Shown in pieces: positions 1 through 8,940 of a stretch of 64,000 nt of DNA. The stretch's first letter is position 1. The number at the start of each line of letters is the position of its first letter. The translations under genes and the position numbers were made by a program. The notes under the pieces were generated by a model. That model made no database searches. It was not told the DNA's origin and was given only the letters and a program-made list of their open reading frames with translations. Where the stretch lies: contig NZ_CP132311.1 of assembly GCF_030733845.1 (NCBI RefSeq), positions 2,917,501 through 2,981,500 on the forward strand. Direction: 5' to 3'. The DNA is from Shinella zoogloeoides. Lineage in GTDB: Bacteria; Pseudomonadota; Alphaproteobacteria; Rhizobiales; Rhizobiaceae.

Positions 1-114
1 CTGCTGGAACTGCTCTCCGGCAGCGAGCCGCCGGACGCGGAAATCCTGTTGACGCCCGACCTCATCGTGCGCAATTCGGTTTCGACGCCGGCACGGCGTT
101 TCGTGAGGCGGTAA
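1..114 (+). CDS. LacI-family transcriptional regulator, C-terminal fragment (cut by window edge)
   Basis: The first 37 codons read in frame 1 to a TAA at 112-114. The peptide contains the string PPDAEILLTPDLIVRNS and ends in TPARRFVRR. The 'LLTPDLIVRNSV' pattern is the usual last strand of LacI/GalR effector-binding domains, where the protein ends with high-affinity residues after a list of sugar-contact loops. The N-terminal helix-turn-helix lies outside the window, so the effector cannot be guessed. It is followed by a palindromic repeat element rather than by a co-directional gene, so it ends its transcription unit. Confidence 0.75.
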   Translation: MLELLSGSEPPDAEILLTPDLIVRNSVSTPARRFVRR

Positions 115-152
115 CGGGCGCGGTGGTGGGGCGGCGAGATGCCTCTCTGCCA

Positions 153-276
153 TTGCCCTTCTCCCCTCGGGGAGAAGGTGGCCCGAAGGGTCGGATGAGG
201 GCGCTTGTACGACCTCTCACATCTGCGCCCCCCTCATCCCGCTGCCGCGACCTTCTCCCCGACGGGGAGAAGGGGC
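153..276. repeat. RIME-like intergenic palindromic mosaic repeat (copy 1)
   Basis: Two hairpin modules face each other. The first is CCTTCTCCCC/GGGGAGAAGG at 157-178, followed by a GGCCCGAAGGGTCGGATGAGGG arm. The second is CCTTCTCCCC-GAC-GGGGAGAAGG at 251-273, preceded by a CCCTCATCCCGC arm. The same modules recur at 17.9-18.06, 54.4-54.5 and 59.75-59.86 kb. Their size and mosaic make-up resemble the Rhizobium-specific intergenic mosaic elements; the family name is inference. It lies between convergent genes and may act as a two-way mRNA end or stability hairpin. Confidence 0.75.
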
Positions 277-357
277 AAGACGCGATCTCCCAGTCCATAT
301 GCGACTGCCCTACTCTCAGGGATGCCCGGCAGGGCAGAGGCAGGCCAACCGCCAGCC

Positions 358-1866
358 TCATCCATACCGCCGCTGCGCTGGCCTTGCCGGCCGCTCGCTG
401 CGCTCCGCCGAGACGACGAACCGGTCCACGAGCCCCTTCAGCGTGGTGCTGACCTGCATGAGATTGTGCGTTGCGGCGTTGGTTTCTTCCACCATCGCGG
501 CATTCTGCTGGGTCATCTGGTCCATGCTGCCGACGGCCGTGTTGATCTCGGAAATGCCGGCCGACTGTTCGCGTGCGGAGCTGGCAATGGCGTCGATATG
601 GGCGTTGATGTGCACGACCTGCTCGCCGATATGATGCAGCGCCTCGCCCGTTCGGTTGACCAGCGACACGCCGAGCTGCACATCCGCGAAGGACTTGTCG
701 ATCAGCGCTTTGATCTCCTTGGCGGCCTCGGCGGATTTCTGCGCGAGTTCGCGCACCTCCTGCGCCACGACCGCAAAGCCCTTGCCGGCCTCGCCGGCGC
801 GGGCGGCCTCGACGCCGGCATTCAGCGCCAGGAGGTTGGTCTGGAAGGAAATCTGGTCGATGACGCCGATGATCTGGGTAATCCTGCCGGATGAATCCTG
901 GATGGCGCTCATGGCGCCGACCGCCTGCTCGACCACCTCGCCCGAGCGCTCGGCCTCCTCCGTTGCGCTGCGCACGACGCGGCGGGCCTCTTCCGCCCGC
1001 CCGGCCGCCTCGCGGGAAATGGTGGTGATCTCCTCGACGGCCGCCGCCGTCTCCTCGAGGGACGCCGCCTGCTGCTCGGTGCGCTTGGCCATGTCGTCGG
1101 TGGCGTGAACGAGCTCGCCGGAATTGCCGGCCGCATCGTCCGCCGCCGTGACGATCGCGCCGAGCGTGTCGTCCAGCTTCGCGATGGCCGAGTTGAAATT
1201 GGAGCGCAGGCCCTCGAACTGCGGGGCGAGCGGTTTGGAAATGGCGGCCGTGAGGTCGCCGCCGGCAAGGCGGGTCAGCGAGGCATCGAGCGCGGCAAGC
1301 GCCTCTTCCTGCTCGGCATTGCGGGCCTGCCGCTCGGCCTCGGATTTCTCACGCTCCTCCTGGAGCGCTTCGAGATAGACCGAGATCGCATAATCCATGT
1401 CGACCAGGGCGGCCTTGACGATGGCGGTGATCTCCCCGCCCAGCGCCGCCGCCTTCTTGCGGTAGAGGAAGCCTTCGAGGTGCTTTGCGATGACGCTCTC
1501 GACGATGGCTTCGAGGATCAGCGCGTAACCGCCGATATACCAGCGCGGCTCGAGGCCGAGGCGGGCGTGGGTCTTGCCGATCGTCGTGACGGCATCGACA
1601 TATTGCGTGTCGAAATTGGCCGAGCCGATCAGTTCCCAATGCTTGACCTGCCGGCCCTTGGCGCTCTGGATATGCGCCTCGCTGGAAAAGAAGCGGGCCG
1701 TCTCCGGCGTCGCGCGCGCCTTGCGGTAGAAGGTGTCGAGCGCGCCGTCGAGCGAGGCGGAAATGGTCGGCAGCGCCCGCTTCAGCGCATCCCGCTGGCG
1801 CGTGTCGAGATCGACGAATTGCAGGCGTTCGTTCAACTGCTTGGTCTTGGTATCCTGCGCTGGCAT
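358..1866 (-). CDS. globin-coupled methyl-accepting chemotaxis protein (cytoplasmic oxygen/redox receptor)
   Basis: The 502-residue protein has an N-terminal protoglobin-type sensor domain (about residues 10-165) and a C-terminal MCP signalling domain (about 230-490). The likely proximal haem ligand is His100 in GKTHARLGL, as in HemAT-type sensors. A predicted coiled coil (about 165-210) links the two halves. The signalling hairpin tip is recognisable as [18 protein letters not shown] followed by [15 protein letters not shown]. There is no signal peptide or membrane span, so this is a soluble receptor that should feed CheA/CheW in response to O2 or another haem ligand. The C-terminus lacks a clear NWETF-like CheR tether. 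It stands alone, facing the xyl operon tail across an AT-rich gap. Confidence 0.9.
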   Translation of the reverse strand: MPAQDTKTKQLNERLQFVDLDTRQRDALKRALPTISASLDGALDTFYRKARATPETARFFSSEAHIQSAKGRQVKHWELIGSANFDTQYVDAVTTIGKTHARLGLEPRWYIGGYALILEAIVESVIAKHLEGFLYRKKAAALGGEITAIVKAALVDMDYAISVYLEALQEEREKSEAERQARNAEQEEALAALDASLTRLAGGDLTAAISKPLAPQFEGLRSNFNSAIAKLDDTLGAIVTAADDAAGNSGELVHATDDMAKRTEQQAASLEETAAAVEEITTISREAAGRAEEARRVVRSATEEAERSGEVVEQAVGAMSAIQDSSGRITQIIGVIDQISFQTNLLALNAGVEAARAGEAGKGFAVVAQEVRELAQKSAEAAKEIKALIDKSFADVQLGVSLVNRTGEALHHIGEQVVHINAHIDAIASSAREQSAGISEINTAVGSMDQMTQQNAAMVEETNAATHNLMQVSTTLKGLVDRFVVSAERSERPARPAQRRYG

Positions 1867-2154
1867 CGGACAGATTCCCCGTATTGTTGGACTGGCGGCA
1901 GATGCCGGATCCCGAATCGGGACCGCATCCTTCGCCCTGTCGCGATTTTTCGCAGGAGACAGTAAACAAGAACTATAAGATCGACCGCAATACTTTCCCG
2001 TAAATTGACGAAGCGCAAGTTACCTTCAGATTTAATTAGTAAGTATCGCTTATTGTAATACTGCATATCGATCAATACGAACCAGAACACGATATTCGAC
2101 AGAACAATACTGATCCCCTCCTCACTTTACGTGAAGCACACTTTTCCTAGAAAC
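1867..2154. other. AT-rich intergenic region upstream of the chemoreceptor gene
   Basis: About 290 bases without a credible gene. The part from roughly 1970 to 2150 is much richer in A/T than its surroundings, as expected for the promoter of the minus-strand chemoreceptor gene. A short open frame crosses it on the minus strand, but its codon use is unlike neighbouring genes and I do not call it. I could not fix a -35/-10 pair with confidence. Confidence 0.5.
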
Positions 2155-2179
2155 AAAAAGGGGCGCCCGAAGGCGCCCC
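2155..2179 (-). terminator. Rho-independent terminator of the xylose operon
   Basis: A perfect 8-bp stem GGGGCGCC/GGCGCCCC (2160-2167 and 2172-2179) closes on a CGAA tetraloop. It is followed, in minus-strand sense, by five T residues (A tract at 2155-2159). It sits about 30 bases past the xylA stop codon. Confidence 0.9.
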
Positions 2180-2208
2180 AGGGATTCGTTCGGCAATAGC
2201 AGGCGATA

Positions 2209-3519
2209 TCAGACGTAGCGGTTGACTACGTTTTCCAGAAACTCCTGCCGGCCGGAGCGCGGCTGCGGATTGACGTTGCCGTCAAGCACATAGGCTTCCA
2301 GCGCCTCCAGCGAGGAGCCGCCGGCGAGGATCTCCTGCGCGTCCGGCTTCTGCCAGCCGGCATAGCGCTCGGAAAGCGGCCCGGAGAGCGCCTTGTCCTC
2401 CAGCATCTTCGCCGCCGCCTTCACGCCGCGCGCGCAGCAATCCATGCCGCCGATGTGGCCGATCAACAGGTCTTCCGGATCGATCGACTGGCGGCGCAGC
2501 TTCGCGTCGAAATTCGTGCCGCCCGTCGTGAAGCCGCCGCCGGCGAGAACCTGGTAATAGGCCAGCGCCATTTCCGGCACGTTGTTCGGGAACTGGTCGG
2601 TGTCCCAGCCGGACTGGTAGTCGTTGCGGTTCATGTCGATGGAGCCGAAGACACCGAGCGCGTTGGCGAGCGCCAGCTCGTGCTCGAAGGAATGGCCGGC
2701 GAGGATGGCGTGGCCCTGCTCGATATTGAGCTTCACCTCGTTCTCAAGGCCGTATTTCTTGAGGAAGCCGAAGACCGTCGCGACGTCGTAGTCGTACTGG
2801 TGCTTGGTCGGCTCCTGCGGCTTCGGCTCGATGAGGATCGCGCCCTTGAAGCCGATCTTGTGCTTGTATTCGACGACCATGTTGACGAAGCGGCCGAGCT
2901 GGTCGAGCTCCTGGCCGATATTGGTGTTGAGCAGGGTCTCGTAGCCCTCGCGGCCGCCCCACAAAACGTAATTGTCGCCGCCGAGGCGGTGCGTCGCGTC
3001 GATGCAGGTCTTCACCGTCGCCGCGGCGAAGGCGAAGACATCGGGATCCGGGTTGGTCGCTGCGCCGCCCATGTAGCGGCGGTTGGAGAAGAGGTTGGCG
3101 GTGCCCCAGAGCAGCTTCACGCCCGTTTCGGCCTGCTTCTGCGCGAAATAGTCGACGATCTCGTTGAGGTTCTTCGTGTTCTCGACGAAGTCCCTGCCTT
3201 CCGGGCGCACGTCGGCATCGTGGAAGCAGTAGAAGGGCACGCCGAGCAGCTGGAAGAACTCGAAGGCGACATCGGCCTTGAGCTTCGCGGCCTTCATCGA
3301 ATCCTCGAACCACGGGCGCTCGAAGGTCTGCCCGCCGAAGGGGTCCCCGCCCGGCCAGACGAAGGTGTGCCAGTAGGCGACGGCAAAGCGCAGGTGATCC
3401 TCCATGCGCTTGCCCGCGACGATCTCGTCGGGATTGTAGTGGCGGAAGGCGAGCGGATTGGTGCTCTCTGGACCTTCATATTTGATCTTGGCGATATCGC
3501 CGAAAAAGCCGGTGGCCAT
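2209..3519 (-). CDS. xylA: xylose isomerase
   Basis: Converts D-xylose to D-xylulose in the cytoplasm, the first step of the isomerase pathway. The 436-residue length is typical of the class II enzymes. The catalytic histidine is His100 in FYCFHDADV, with Asp103 beside it, matching the His/Asp dyad of E. coli XylA. The metal-site segments [14 protein letters not shown] and [13 protein letters not shown] are present downstream. A Shine-Dalgarno AGGAG lies 7-8 bases before the ATG. It is the last gene of a regulator-xylB-xylA operon, 27 bases after xylB, and ends at a strong terminator. Confidence 0.97.
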   Translation of the reverse strand: MATGFFGDIAKIKYEGPESTNPLAFRHYNPDEIVAGKRMEDHLRFAVAYWHTFVWPGGDPFGGQTFERPWFEDSMKAAKLKADVAFEFFQLLGVPFYCFHDADVRPEGRDFVENTKNLNEIVDYFAQKQAETGVKLLWGTANLFSNRRYMGGAATNPDPDVFAFAAATVKTCIDATHRLGGDNYVLWGGREGYETLLNTNIGQELDQLGRFVNMVVEYKHKIGFKGAILIEPKPQEPTKHQYDYDVATVFGFLKKYGLENEVKLNIEQGHAILAGHSFEHELALANALGVFGSIDMNRNDYQSGWDTDQFPNNVPEMALAYYQVLAGGGFTTGGTNFDAKLRRQSIDPEDLLIGHIGGMDCCARGVKAAAKMLEDKALSGPLSERYAGWQKPDAQEILAGGSSLEALEAYVLDGNVNPQPRSGRQEFLENVVNRYV

Positions 3520-3546
3520 GGGTGTCTCCTCTGGGGTGTTCGTTGA

Positions 3547-5001
3547 TCAGCAGGCGGCGCGGATCGCCGGGTAGAGGCGGCGGTAGCGCTGGTAGGCGTC
3601 CTCATAGGCGGCGGCGAGCGCCGTCTCGGGTTCGATGGTTTCGGCAGTGGCGGGCGCGGTCAGCACCTCGGCCGGGTTCGCGCCGGTCGCGGCGATGAGG
3701 CCGAGGCGTGCGGCGCCGAAAGCGGCGCCGAAATCGCCGTCGGCCGGCAGGTCGACCGGCAGGTTCAGCGCGGTGGCGATGGATTTCAGCCAGTAGCGCG
3801 AGCGCGAGCCGCCGCCGATGGCCGTGACGCGCGAAAGCGACGTGCCGGCGGATCTCAGCGCTTCGAGATTGTCGCGAAGGGCGAAGGAGACGCCTTCCAG
3901 CACGGCCTGCGTCAGCACCACGCGGCCGCTCTCATGGCCGAGGCCGAGGAAGGCGCCGCGGATGGCCGCGTCGTTGTGCGGCGTGCGCTCACCGGAGAGA
4001 TAGGGCAGGAAGGTGACACCCGACGGCGCCTTCAGCGCGTCGCCGAGCTCGCCGGTGAGATCGGCGGCAGAGGCGCCGGTGACGCGCGAATGCCAGTTCA
4101 GCGCATCGGTGGCCGACAGGATGACGCCCATCTGGTGCCAGGTATCCGGCAGCGCATGGCAGAAGGCGTGCACAGCGCTTTCCGGGTTCGGCAGGTAGCT
4201 GGCATTGGCGGCGAAGAGCACGCCGGACGTGCCGAGCGAGACGAAGGCCGTGCCTTCGCGCACCGTGCCCATGCCGCAGGCCGAGGCCGCATTGTCGCCG
4301 GCCCCGCCGGCGATGACGACGCCCTCGCCGAGCCCCCATCGGGCGGCAAGCTCCGGACGCAACGTGCCGGCGGGCTCGGTGCCTTCCACGAGGCCGGGCA
4401 TGTGGCGCTCCTCCAGGCCGGTCGCGGCCAGGAGTTCCGCCGACCATTTGCGCGCGCCGGTGTCGAGCCAGGCGGTGCCGGCCGAATCCGACATGTCCGA
4501 CAGGTGCTCGCCGGCAAGCCAGACGCGCAGGTAGTCCTTGGGCAGCAGGACCCGGCGGATCCTGGCGAAGACATCCGGCTCGTTGGCCTTCACCCAGACG
4601 AGCTTCGGCGCGGTGAAGCCGGGGAAGACGATGTTGCCGGTGACCTTGCGGAAGCGCGGATCGGCATCGAGCGCGGCGGCCTCGCGGTGGCTGCGCGTGT
4701 CGTTCCACATGATGCAGGGGCGCAGCACCTCGTCGTCGGCATCGAGCAGCGTCGCGCCGTGCATGTGGCCGGACAGGCCTATGCCGCGCACGGCGGCAAA
4801 TTCGCCGGGATGGGCGGCGCGAAGGCCGGCGACGGCCTCTTCCGTCGCCCGGATCCAGTCGGCCGGGTCCTGCTCCGACCAGCCGGGATGCGGGCGCGCC
4901 GTCGCAACCTCCTTGCCGGACGCCGAGCCGATGACCTTCTGGTCCGCGTCGATCAGCATGGCCTTGACGCCCGAAGTGCCGAGATCGATCCCGAGATACA
5001 T
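3547..5001 (-). CDS. xylB: xylulokinase
   Basis: Phosphorylates D-xylulose to xylulose 5-phosphate for the pentose phosphate pathway. The 484-residue protein is a FGGY-family kinase: the N-terminal phosphate loop is YLGIDLGTSGVKA, the substrate loop is GLSGHMHGATLL (about residues 74-85), and the proposed catalytic base is Asp236 in GGAGDNAASACGMG. The C-terminal ATPase lobe carries AIGGGSRSRYWLKSIA. It starts 9 bases after the upstream LacI-type regulator stops and is followed by xylA, so the three genes are almost certainly co-transcribed. Confidence 0.96.
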   Translation of the reverse strand: MYLGIDLGTSGVKAMLIDADQKVIGSASGKEVATARPHPGWSEQDPADWIRATEEAVAGLRAAHPGEFAAVRGIGLSGHMHGATLLDADDEVLRPCIMWNDTRSHREAAALDADPRFRKVTGNIVFPGFTAPKLVWVKANEPDVFARIRRVLLPKDYLRVWLAGEHLSDMSDSAGTAWLDTGARKWSAELLAATGLEERHMPGLVEGTEPAGTLRPELAARWGLGEGVVIAGGAGDNAASACGMGTVREGTAFVSLGTSGVLFAANASYLPNPESAVHAFCHALPDTWHQMGVILSATDALNWHSRVTGASAADLTGELGDALKAPSGVTFLPYLSGERTPHNDAAIRGAFLGLGHESGRVVLTQAVLEGVSFALRDNLEALRSAGTSLSRVTAIGGGSRSRYWLKSIATALNLPVDLPADGDFGAAFGAARLGLIAATGANPAEVLTAPATAETIEPETALAAAYEDAYQRYRRLYPAIRAAC

Positions 5002-5010
5002 GTGGCTCTC

Positions 5011-6054
5011 CTATTCCTCGTCCGGGCCGGCCGGCGGAAGATTGTCCTTGATGAAGATGTCGAGGCGGATGCGTTCCTGCGCGGCGTTCACCGGCAAGCC
5101 ATCCGCCTTGGCGCGCAGAACGCGGACGGCGCTGCGCACCTCATGGCCGGCATCCTGGTTGAGCACGGCGTCGATCAGGCCGGTTTCGAGCGCCGCGCGG
5201 GTATCGGCGGTCAGTTCGTGCGCGATGACGCAGAGGCCCGCATCCGTACGGCCGGAGAGGGCCTTCACGAGGCCGTGGTTGCCGGCGCCGAGGCTGTAGA
5301 TACCGGCAAGATCGGGGGTGGCGGCGAGGCAGCGCGAAATCAGCGCGAAGGCCTGCCCCGGATCGTCCTGTCCTTCCAGCACCGGCAGCACGGTGCGCGC
5401 TGTCGGCATGGCCGCCATGGCGGCAAGAAAGCCGTCAAGGCGCTCGCGGTGGTCGCGCAGGCGCATGGAGCCGGCAAGCACCGCGACGGGGCCGGGCCGC
5501 CCGCCGAGGAAGCGGCCCATCAGGCTGCCGGCAGTGCGGCCGGCGGCGATGTTGTCGACGCCGACGAAATGATCGCGACCGGAGCCTTCGAGATCCGACA
5601 CCAGCGTGACGAAGGGAATGCCGGCCGCCTGCGCCCGGGCGATGGCGGCGGAGACCTCCGGCGCATCGACGACGACCGCCGCGATGCCCGCGACATCCTC
5701 GGCGATGGCGGCATCGATCGCCCGCACGAGCGCCACCGCATCGAAGGCGGGAACGGACACCACCGAAAGGCGCGTGCGCTCTGCCGGCGAATGCAGGCCG
5801 GCGCGGCGAACCTGCGCCTCCAGCCCGCGCATGAAGGGATTGTCGCCTTGCGGCAGGATGAAGACCAGCGGATAGACGCGGCTTTTCGCAAGGTTCGCCG
5901 CCGCCACGTCGCGCACATAGCCGAGCGCCGCGATCGCCGCCTCGACCCTGGCGCGCGTGACGCCACGCACGCCCGGCCGGTCGTTGAGCACGCGGTCGAC
6001 GGTGGCGAGGCTGACGCCCGCCTCCGCGGCAATATCGTGAACCGTAGGTCTCAT
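5011..6054 (-). CDS. LacI-family regulator of the xylose operon
   Basis: The 347-residue protein has an N-terminal LacI helix-turn-helix (TVHDIAAEAGVSLATVDRVLN, residues 4-24, in two parts) and hinge, then a periplasmic-binding-protein-like sensor domain. The recognition helix reads SLATVDRVL instead of the common STVSRVL, a variant seen in regulators whose sensor domain resembles ribose/xylose binding proteins. The start is well fixed by GGAGG four bases before the ATG. As the first gene of the operon with xylB and xylA it probably represses its own transcription and releases on a xylose-derived effector; the effector is inference. A 16-bp palindrome 34 bases upstream is the likely operator. 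Confidence 0.85.
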   Translation of the reverse strand: MRPTVHDIAAEAGVSLATVDRVLNDRPGVRGVTRARVEAAIAALGYVRDVAAANLAKSRVYPLVFILPQGDNPFMRGLEAQVRRAGLHSPAERTRLSVVSVPAFDAVALVRAIDAAIAEDVAGIAAVVVDAPEVSAAIARAQAAGIPFVTLVSDLEGSGRDHFVGVDNIAAGRTAGSLMGRFLGGRPGPVAVLAGSMRLRDHRERLDGFLAAMAAMPTARTVLPVLEGQDDPGQAFALISRCLAATPDLAGIYSLGAGNHGLVKALSGRTDAGLCVIAHELTADTRAALETGLIDAVLNQDAGHEVRSAVRVLRAKADGLPVNAAQERIRLDIFIKDNLPPAGPDEE

Positions 6055-6087
6055 TTTTCCTCCGTGGCAGACCCTTAGAGGAATTTT

Positions 6088-6103
6088 TGATGTACGTAAA
6101 TCA
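6088..6103. promoter_or_regulatory. putative operator of the xylose LacI regulator
   Basis: TGATGTACGTAAATCA is a 16-bp palindrome with a single mismatched pair and the central CG typical of LacI-family operators. It lies 34 bases upstream of the regulator start codon, in position to autoregulate the operon. Confidence 0.6.
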
Positions 6104-6135
6104 GAAATTTCGACGGCGGAGAAAGGCGAGCCTGA

Positions 6136-7251
6136 TCAGCGTGAAAAACGCTTACTGAAGGCGTGCGTGAAGACGATGTCGGCGGGGTTCTCGCCGGCCC
6201 TTGCGAGCGCGATGTCGAGGAACGCATCGGTTACGCGAACGAGCGCGAGGCCGCCCAGGAAGGCCGCGACGGGCTTGAAGATGTCGTAGCCCTCGTGGTT
6301 GTAGATCATCGGCGTCGGATGCTCGTGGCCGTGGAAGATGCCGACCACATTGTAGCCCTTCAGCGCGGCGAGAAGCCCGGCGCGCTCGGCATCGCTCCAC
6401 CAGTGCGCGGCACCGGCGCCCTGCGGGTCGAAGGTCCCCGCGGCCGGATCCCAGTGCTCGGTGGAGAACCGGTCCCAGCCGTAGTGCTGGAAGAGCACGA
6501 CCGGCCGGCCGTCGCCGGCATAGGTCGCAAGGTCGTCCTTCAGCCACGGCAGGCCACTGATCGCGCCCTTCGTGTCGTCGCCGCCGAAGCGCTGGAGCTG
6601 GACGAGATGCAAGCCGCCCCAGTCCCAGGAATAATTGTCCGAATCGATATCGTAGTTCGTGACGGGCACCGGGGCCTTGTAGAACACGGTCGAGCGGTGA
6701 TTCAGCTCGACATAGTCGCGCAGTTCGCGCCGATACCAGTCGCGGTGCGGCGAGGCGCCGTCCTGGTCGAGATCGTGATTGCCGAGGCCGTTATAGACCG
6801 GATAGTGCACCCGGTCGGGACCCGTGCCCTGCTGATAGCGGCTGGAAAACTGCTGGAGCTGCCGCCCCTCGCCCGGCACCTTCACCTGCCCGCCGCCGTC
6901 ATCCGTCATGTCGCCGCCGAGCACCAGGCCCCGCGGCGCGGCGATGCGCGTTCCTGCGCCGGCAAGGCCGGACGGCTTGCCGTCGATCTCCGCCGGCCAC
7001 TCAAGACCGTCCACGGCATTCACCGCCGCGACGTGGCGCAGAAGCGCCGCATCGGTCTTGCCCTCAGCCGCGCAGTTCGGGCTAAGGCTGTCGGCCGAGA
7101 CGAGGCAGGCATGGACATCGCAGGAAAAGACAAAGGTCGCATCGGTCGCAGGCCACGTCTGCGCGAAGCCGGAAAGCCTCGGCAAGGCAAGCGACAGGCC
7201 GAAGCCCCCGGCCGCGGTCAGGAGATGACGGCGCGTGGGCTTGAACGGCAT
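6136..7251 (-). CDS. exported metallophosphoesterase
   Basis: The 371-residue protein carries calcineurin-type metallophosphatase motifs in order: FSCDVHACL (DxH, near residue 42), LGGDMTDDG (GDxxD), NGLGNHDLD (GNHD) and GIFHGHEHPT (GHxH). It begins with a twin-arginine-like signal, PFKPTRRHLLTAAGG, followed by a hydrophobic stretch ending SGFAQ, so it is probably sent to the periplasm folded with its metals. I chose the ATG at 7251 because GGAGG stands 4 bases before it. The ATG 15 bases further upstream has no ribosome site and would read through that GGAGG. The substrate is unknown. It is not obviously linked to the xyl operon, which points the same way 80 bases downstream. Confidence 0.85.
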   Translation of the reverse strand: MPFKPTRRHLLTAAGGFGLSLALPRLSGFAQTWPATDATFVFSCDVHACLVSADSLSPNCAAEGKTDAALLRHVAAVNAVDGLEWPAEIDGKPSGLAGAGTRIAAPRGLVLGGDMTDDGGGQVKVPGEGRQLQQFSSRYQQGTGPDRVHYPVYNGLGNHDLDQDGASPHRDWYRRELRDYVELNHRSTVFYKAPVPVTNYDIDSDNYSWDWGGLHLVQLQRFGGDDTKGAISGLPWLKDDLATYAGDGRPVVLFQHYGWDRFSTEHWDPAAGTFDPQGAGAAHWWSDAERAGLLAALKGYNVVGIFHGHEHPTPMIYNHEGYDIFKPVAAFLGGLALVRVTDAFLDIALARAGENPADIVFTHAFSKRFSR

Positions 7252-7323
7252 GGGACCTCCGGGCATCGATCGTTCCCGTCATTCTGGAGGAAGGACCAAT
7301 GTCTCGACAAGAGGCTTGTGGCC

Positions 7324-8913
7324 TCAGTGCCCGCCGCCGCCTCCGACGCCCGATTGCGGCTTGCTGATCGCGAAGGCGCAGGCGACGAGCGCGCCGAAGA
7401 GGAAGGTGAGCAGCAAGAAGATGTCGATGAAGGACAGGATATAGGCCTGTTGCTGCACCATGCCGGCCATCTGCTTGACGGCGATGGTCGCCCCGTCGAG
7501 GCCGTGCGCGTTGAAGCTGGAGGCCATGTTGCGCATCTGCTCGACGGCGACGGGATTGCCCCACTGCACATGCTCGGACAGGCGCAGGTAATGCTCCTGC
7601 GAACGCTGCGTCAGGATCGTGTTGATGACCGCCAGCCCCACGGCCCCGCCGAGGTTTCGCGTCAGGTTGAAGAGGCCGGAGGCGTTGCGGATGCGCTCTG
7701 GCGGCAGCGTGCCGAGCGCGACGTTGTTGATCGGCACCATGCAGATCATCAGCGAGACGCCGCGCAGGATCTGTGGCAGGAGCAGCTCGTAGAAATCCCA
7801 GTCGGCGGTAAGCTGCGTCATCGACCAGGTGCCGAGCGCGAAGCCGCCGAAGCCGATCATCATCATGACGCGCGGATCGAGCCGCGACGACATCATGCCG
7901 GCGATCGGCGCGGTGCAGAACATGGCAAGGCCCGAGACGAACATGGTCTCGCCGATCATCAGTGAATCGTAGCCGCGGATGCGCGCGAGGTAGAGCGGGT
8001 AGAGATAGGTCAGGCCGTAGAGGCCGATGCCCATGACGAAGGAGAAGACCGAGCCGAAGGCGAAGTTGCGGTTGGCGAAGGCGCGCAGGTCCACCACCGG
8101 AAACGGCACCTTGAAGGCCCGCCAGAAGAAGACCACGGCGCCGACCACGATGGCGACGGTGCCGAGCACGATGTGCTCGTCGTTGAACCAGTCCTTGTTG
8201 TTGCCCTCTTCCAGCACGTATTCCAGCGAGCCGAGGAACACCGCCATGGAGGCGAGGCCCCACCAGTCGAAGCGCTTGATCAGATTGAATTCCGGCTTGT
8301 CGAAATCGATCAGGTTGAAGGTGAGGACCGTGACGATGATGCCCGGAATGATGTTGACGAGGAACAGCCAGTGCCAGGAGAAGGCGTGGCTGAGATAACC
8401 GCCGACCGTCGGACCGATGGTGGGCGCGAGCGTGGCGACGAGGCCGATCATCGGCGAGACGACGGAGCGCTTGGAGGGCGGGAAGATGGTGAAGGCGGCC
8501 GCGAAGACCGAGGGGATCATGCCGCCGCCGATAAAGCCCTGGATGGCGCGGTAGACGATCATCTGGTCGATGTTCGTCGCGGTCGCGGCAAGCGCGCTGG
8601 CGATGGTGAAGCCGGCGGCCGAGAAGCTGAACAGGATACGCGTCGAGACGATACGCGCGAGCGTACCCGACAGCGGGATCATGATGACTTCGGCGATGAG
8701 GTAGGACGTCTGCACCCAGGCGATCTCGTCCGCGCCGGCGCCGAGCCCGGCCTGGATCTCGGACAGCGAGGCGGAGACGATCTGGATGTCGAGGATCGAC
8801 ATGAACATGCCGAAGACCATCGCGAAGAACGCGACGACCCGGCGGACGGGAACCTTGTCGGCCTGCGCGGGCGCCGCCAGGGCGCCTGCTGCCGGTAGAG
8901 CGGTCGCGGCCAT
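7324..8913 (-). CDS. DHA2-family MFS multidrug efflux permease (EmrB/QacA type)
   Basis: The 529-residue protein has about 14 hydrophobic segments, the hallmark of the DHA2 drug:H+ antiporters. It shows the motif D1 region (MSILDIQIVSASLSEI, near residue 40), motif A-like loops and the motif C glycine/proline signature (LAPTIGPTVGGYLS, about residue 150). Paired with the HlyD-type adaptor gene directly upstream (27-base gap), it should pump lipophilic drugs across the inner membrane and, via the adaptor and an outer membrane channel, out of the cell. AAAGGAG stands 8 bases before the ATG. The C-terminus ends in a glycine/histidine tail (GVGGGGGH). The drug range cannot be read from sequence. 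Confidence 0.92.
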   Translation of the reverse strand: MAATALPAAGALAAPAQADKVPVRRVVAFFAMVFGMFMSILDIQIVSASLSEIQAGLGAGADEIAWVQTSYLIAEVIMIPLSGTLARIVSTRILFSFSAAGFTIASALAATATNIDQMIVYRAIQGFIGGGMIPSVFAAAFTIFPPSKRSVVSPMIGLVATLAPTIGPTVGGYLSHAFSWHWLFLVNIIPGIIVTVLTFNLIDFDKPEFNLIKRFDWWGLASMAVFLGSLEYVLEEGNNKDWFNDEHIVLGTVAIVVGAVVFFWRAFKVPFPVVDLRAFANRNFAFGSVFSFVMGIGLYGLTYLYPLYLARIRGYDSLMIGETMFVSGLAMFCTAPIAGMMSSRLDPRVMMMIGFGGFALGTWSMTQLTADWDFYELLLPQILRGVSLMICMVPINNVALGTLPPERIRNASGLFNLTRNLGGAVGLAVINTILTQRSQEHYLRLSEHVQWGNPVAVEQMRNMASSFNAHGLDGATIAVKQMAGMVQQQAYILSFIDIFLLLTFLFGALVACAFAISKPQSGVGGGGGH

Positions 8914-8940
8914 TGCCCGCGCTCCTTTGCTGGAAAACCC

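Noticed and set aside
153..276. The repeated hairpins as a CRISPR array
   Set aside because: They are palindromic pairs without regular spacers and recur singly at distant intergenic sites, which fits RIME-like elements.
1833..2090. An 85-codon minus-strand frame in the AT-rich gap before the chemoreceptor gene
   Set aside because: Codon use and composition differ from real genes here, it overlaps the chemoreceptor start, and there is no ribosome site.
3934..6078. A 714-codon plus-strand open frame opposite xylB and the xylose regulator
   Set aside because: Shadow of real minus-strand genes that have full motifs, ribosome sites and correct lengths.
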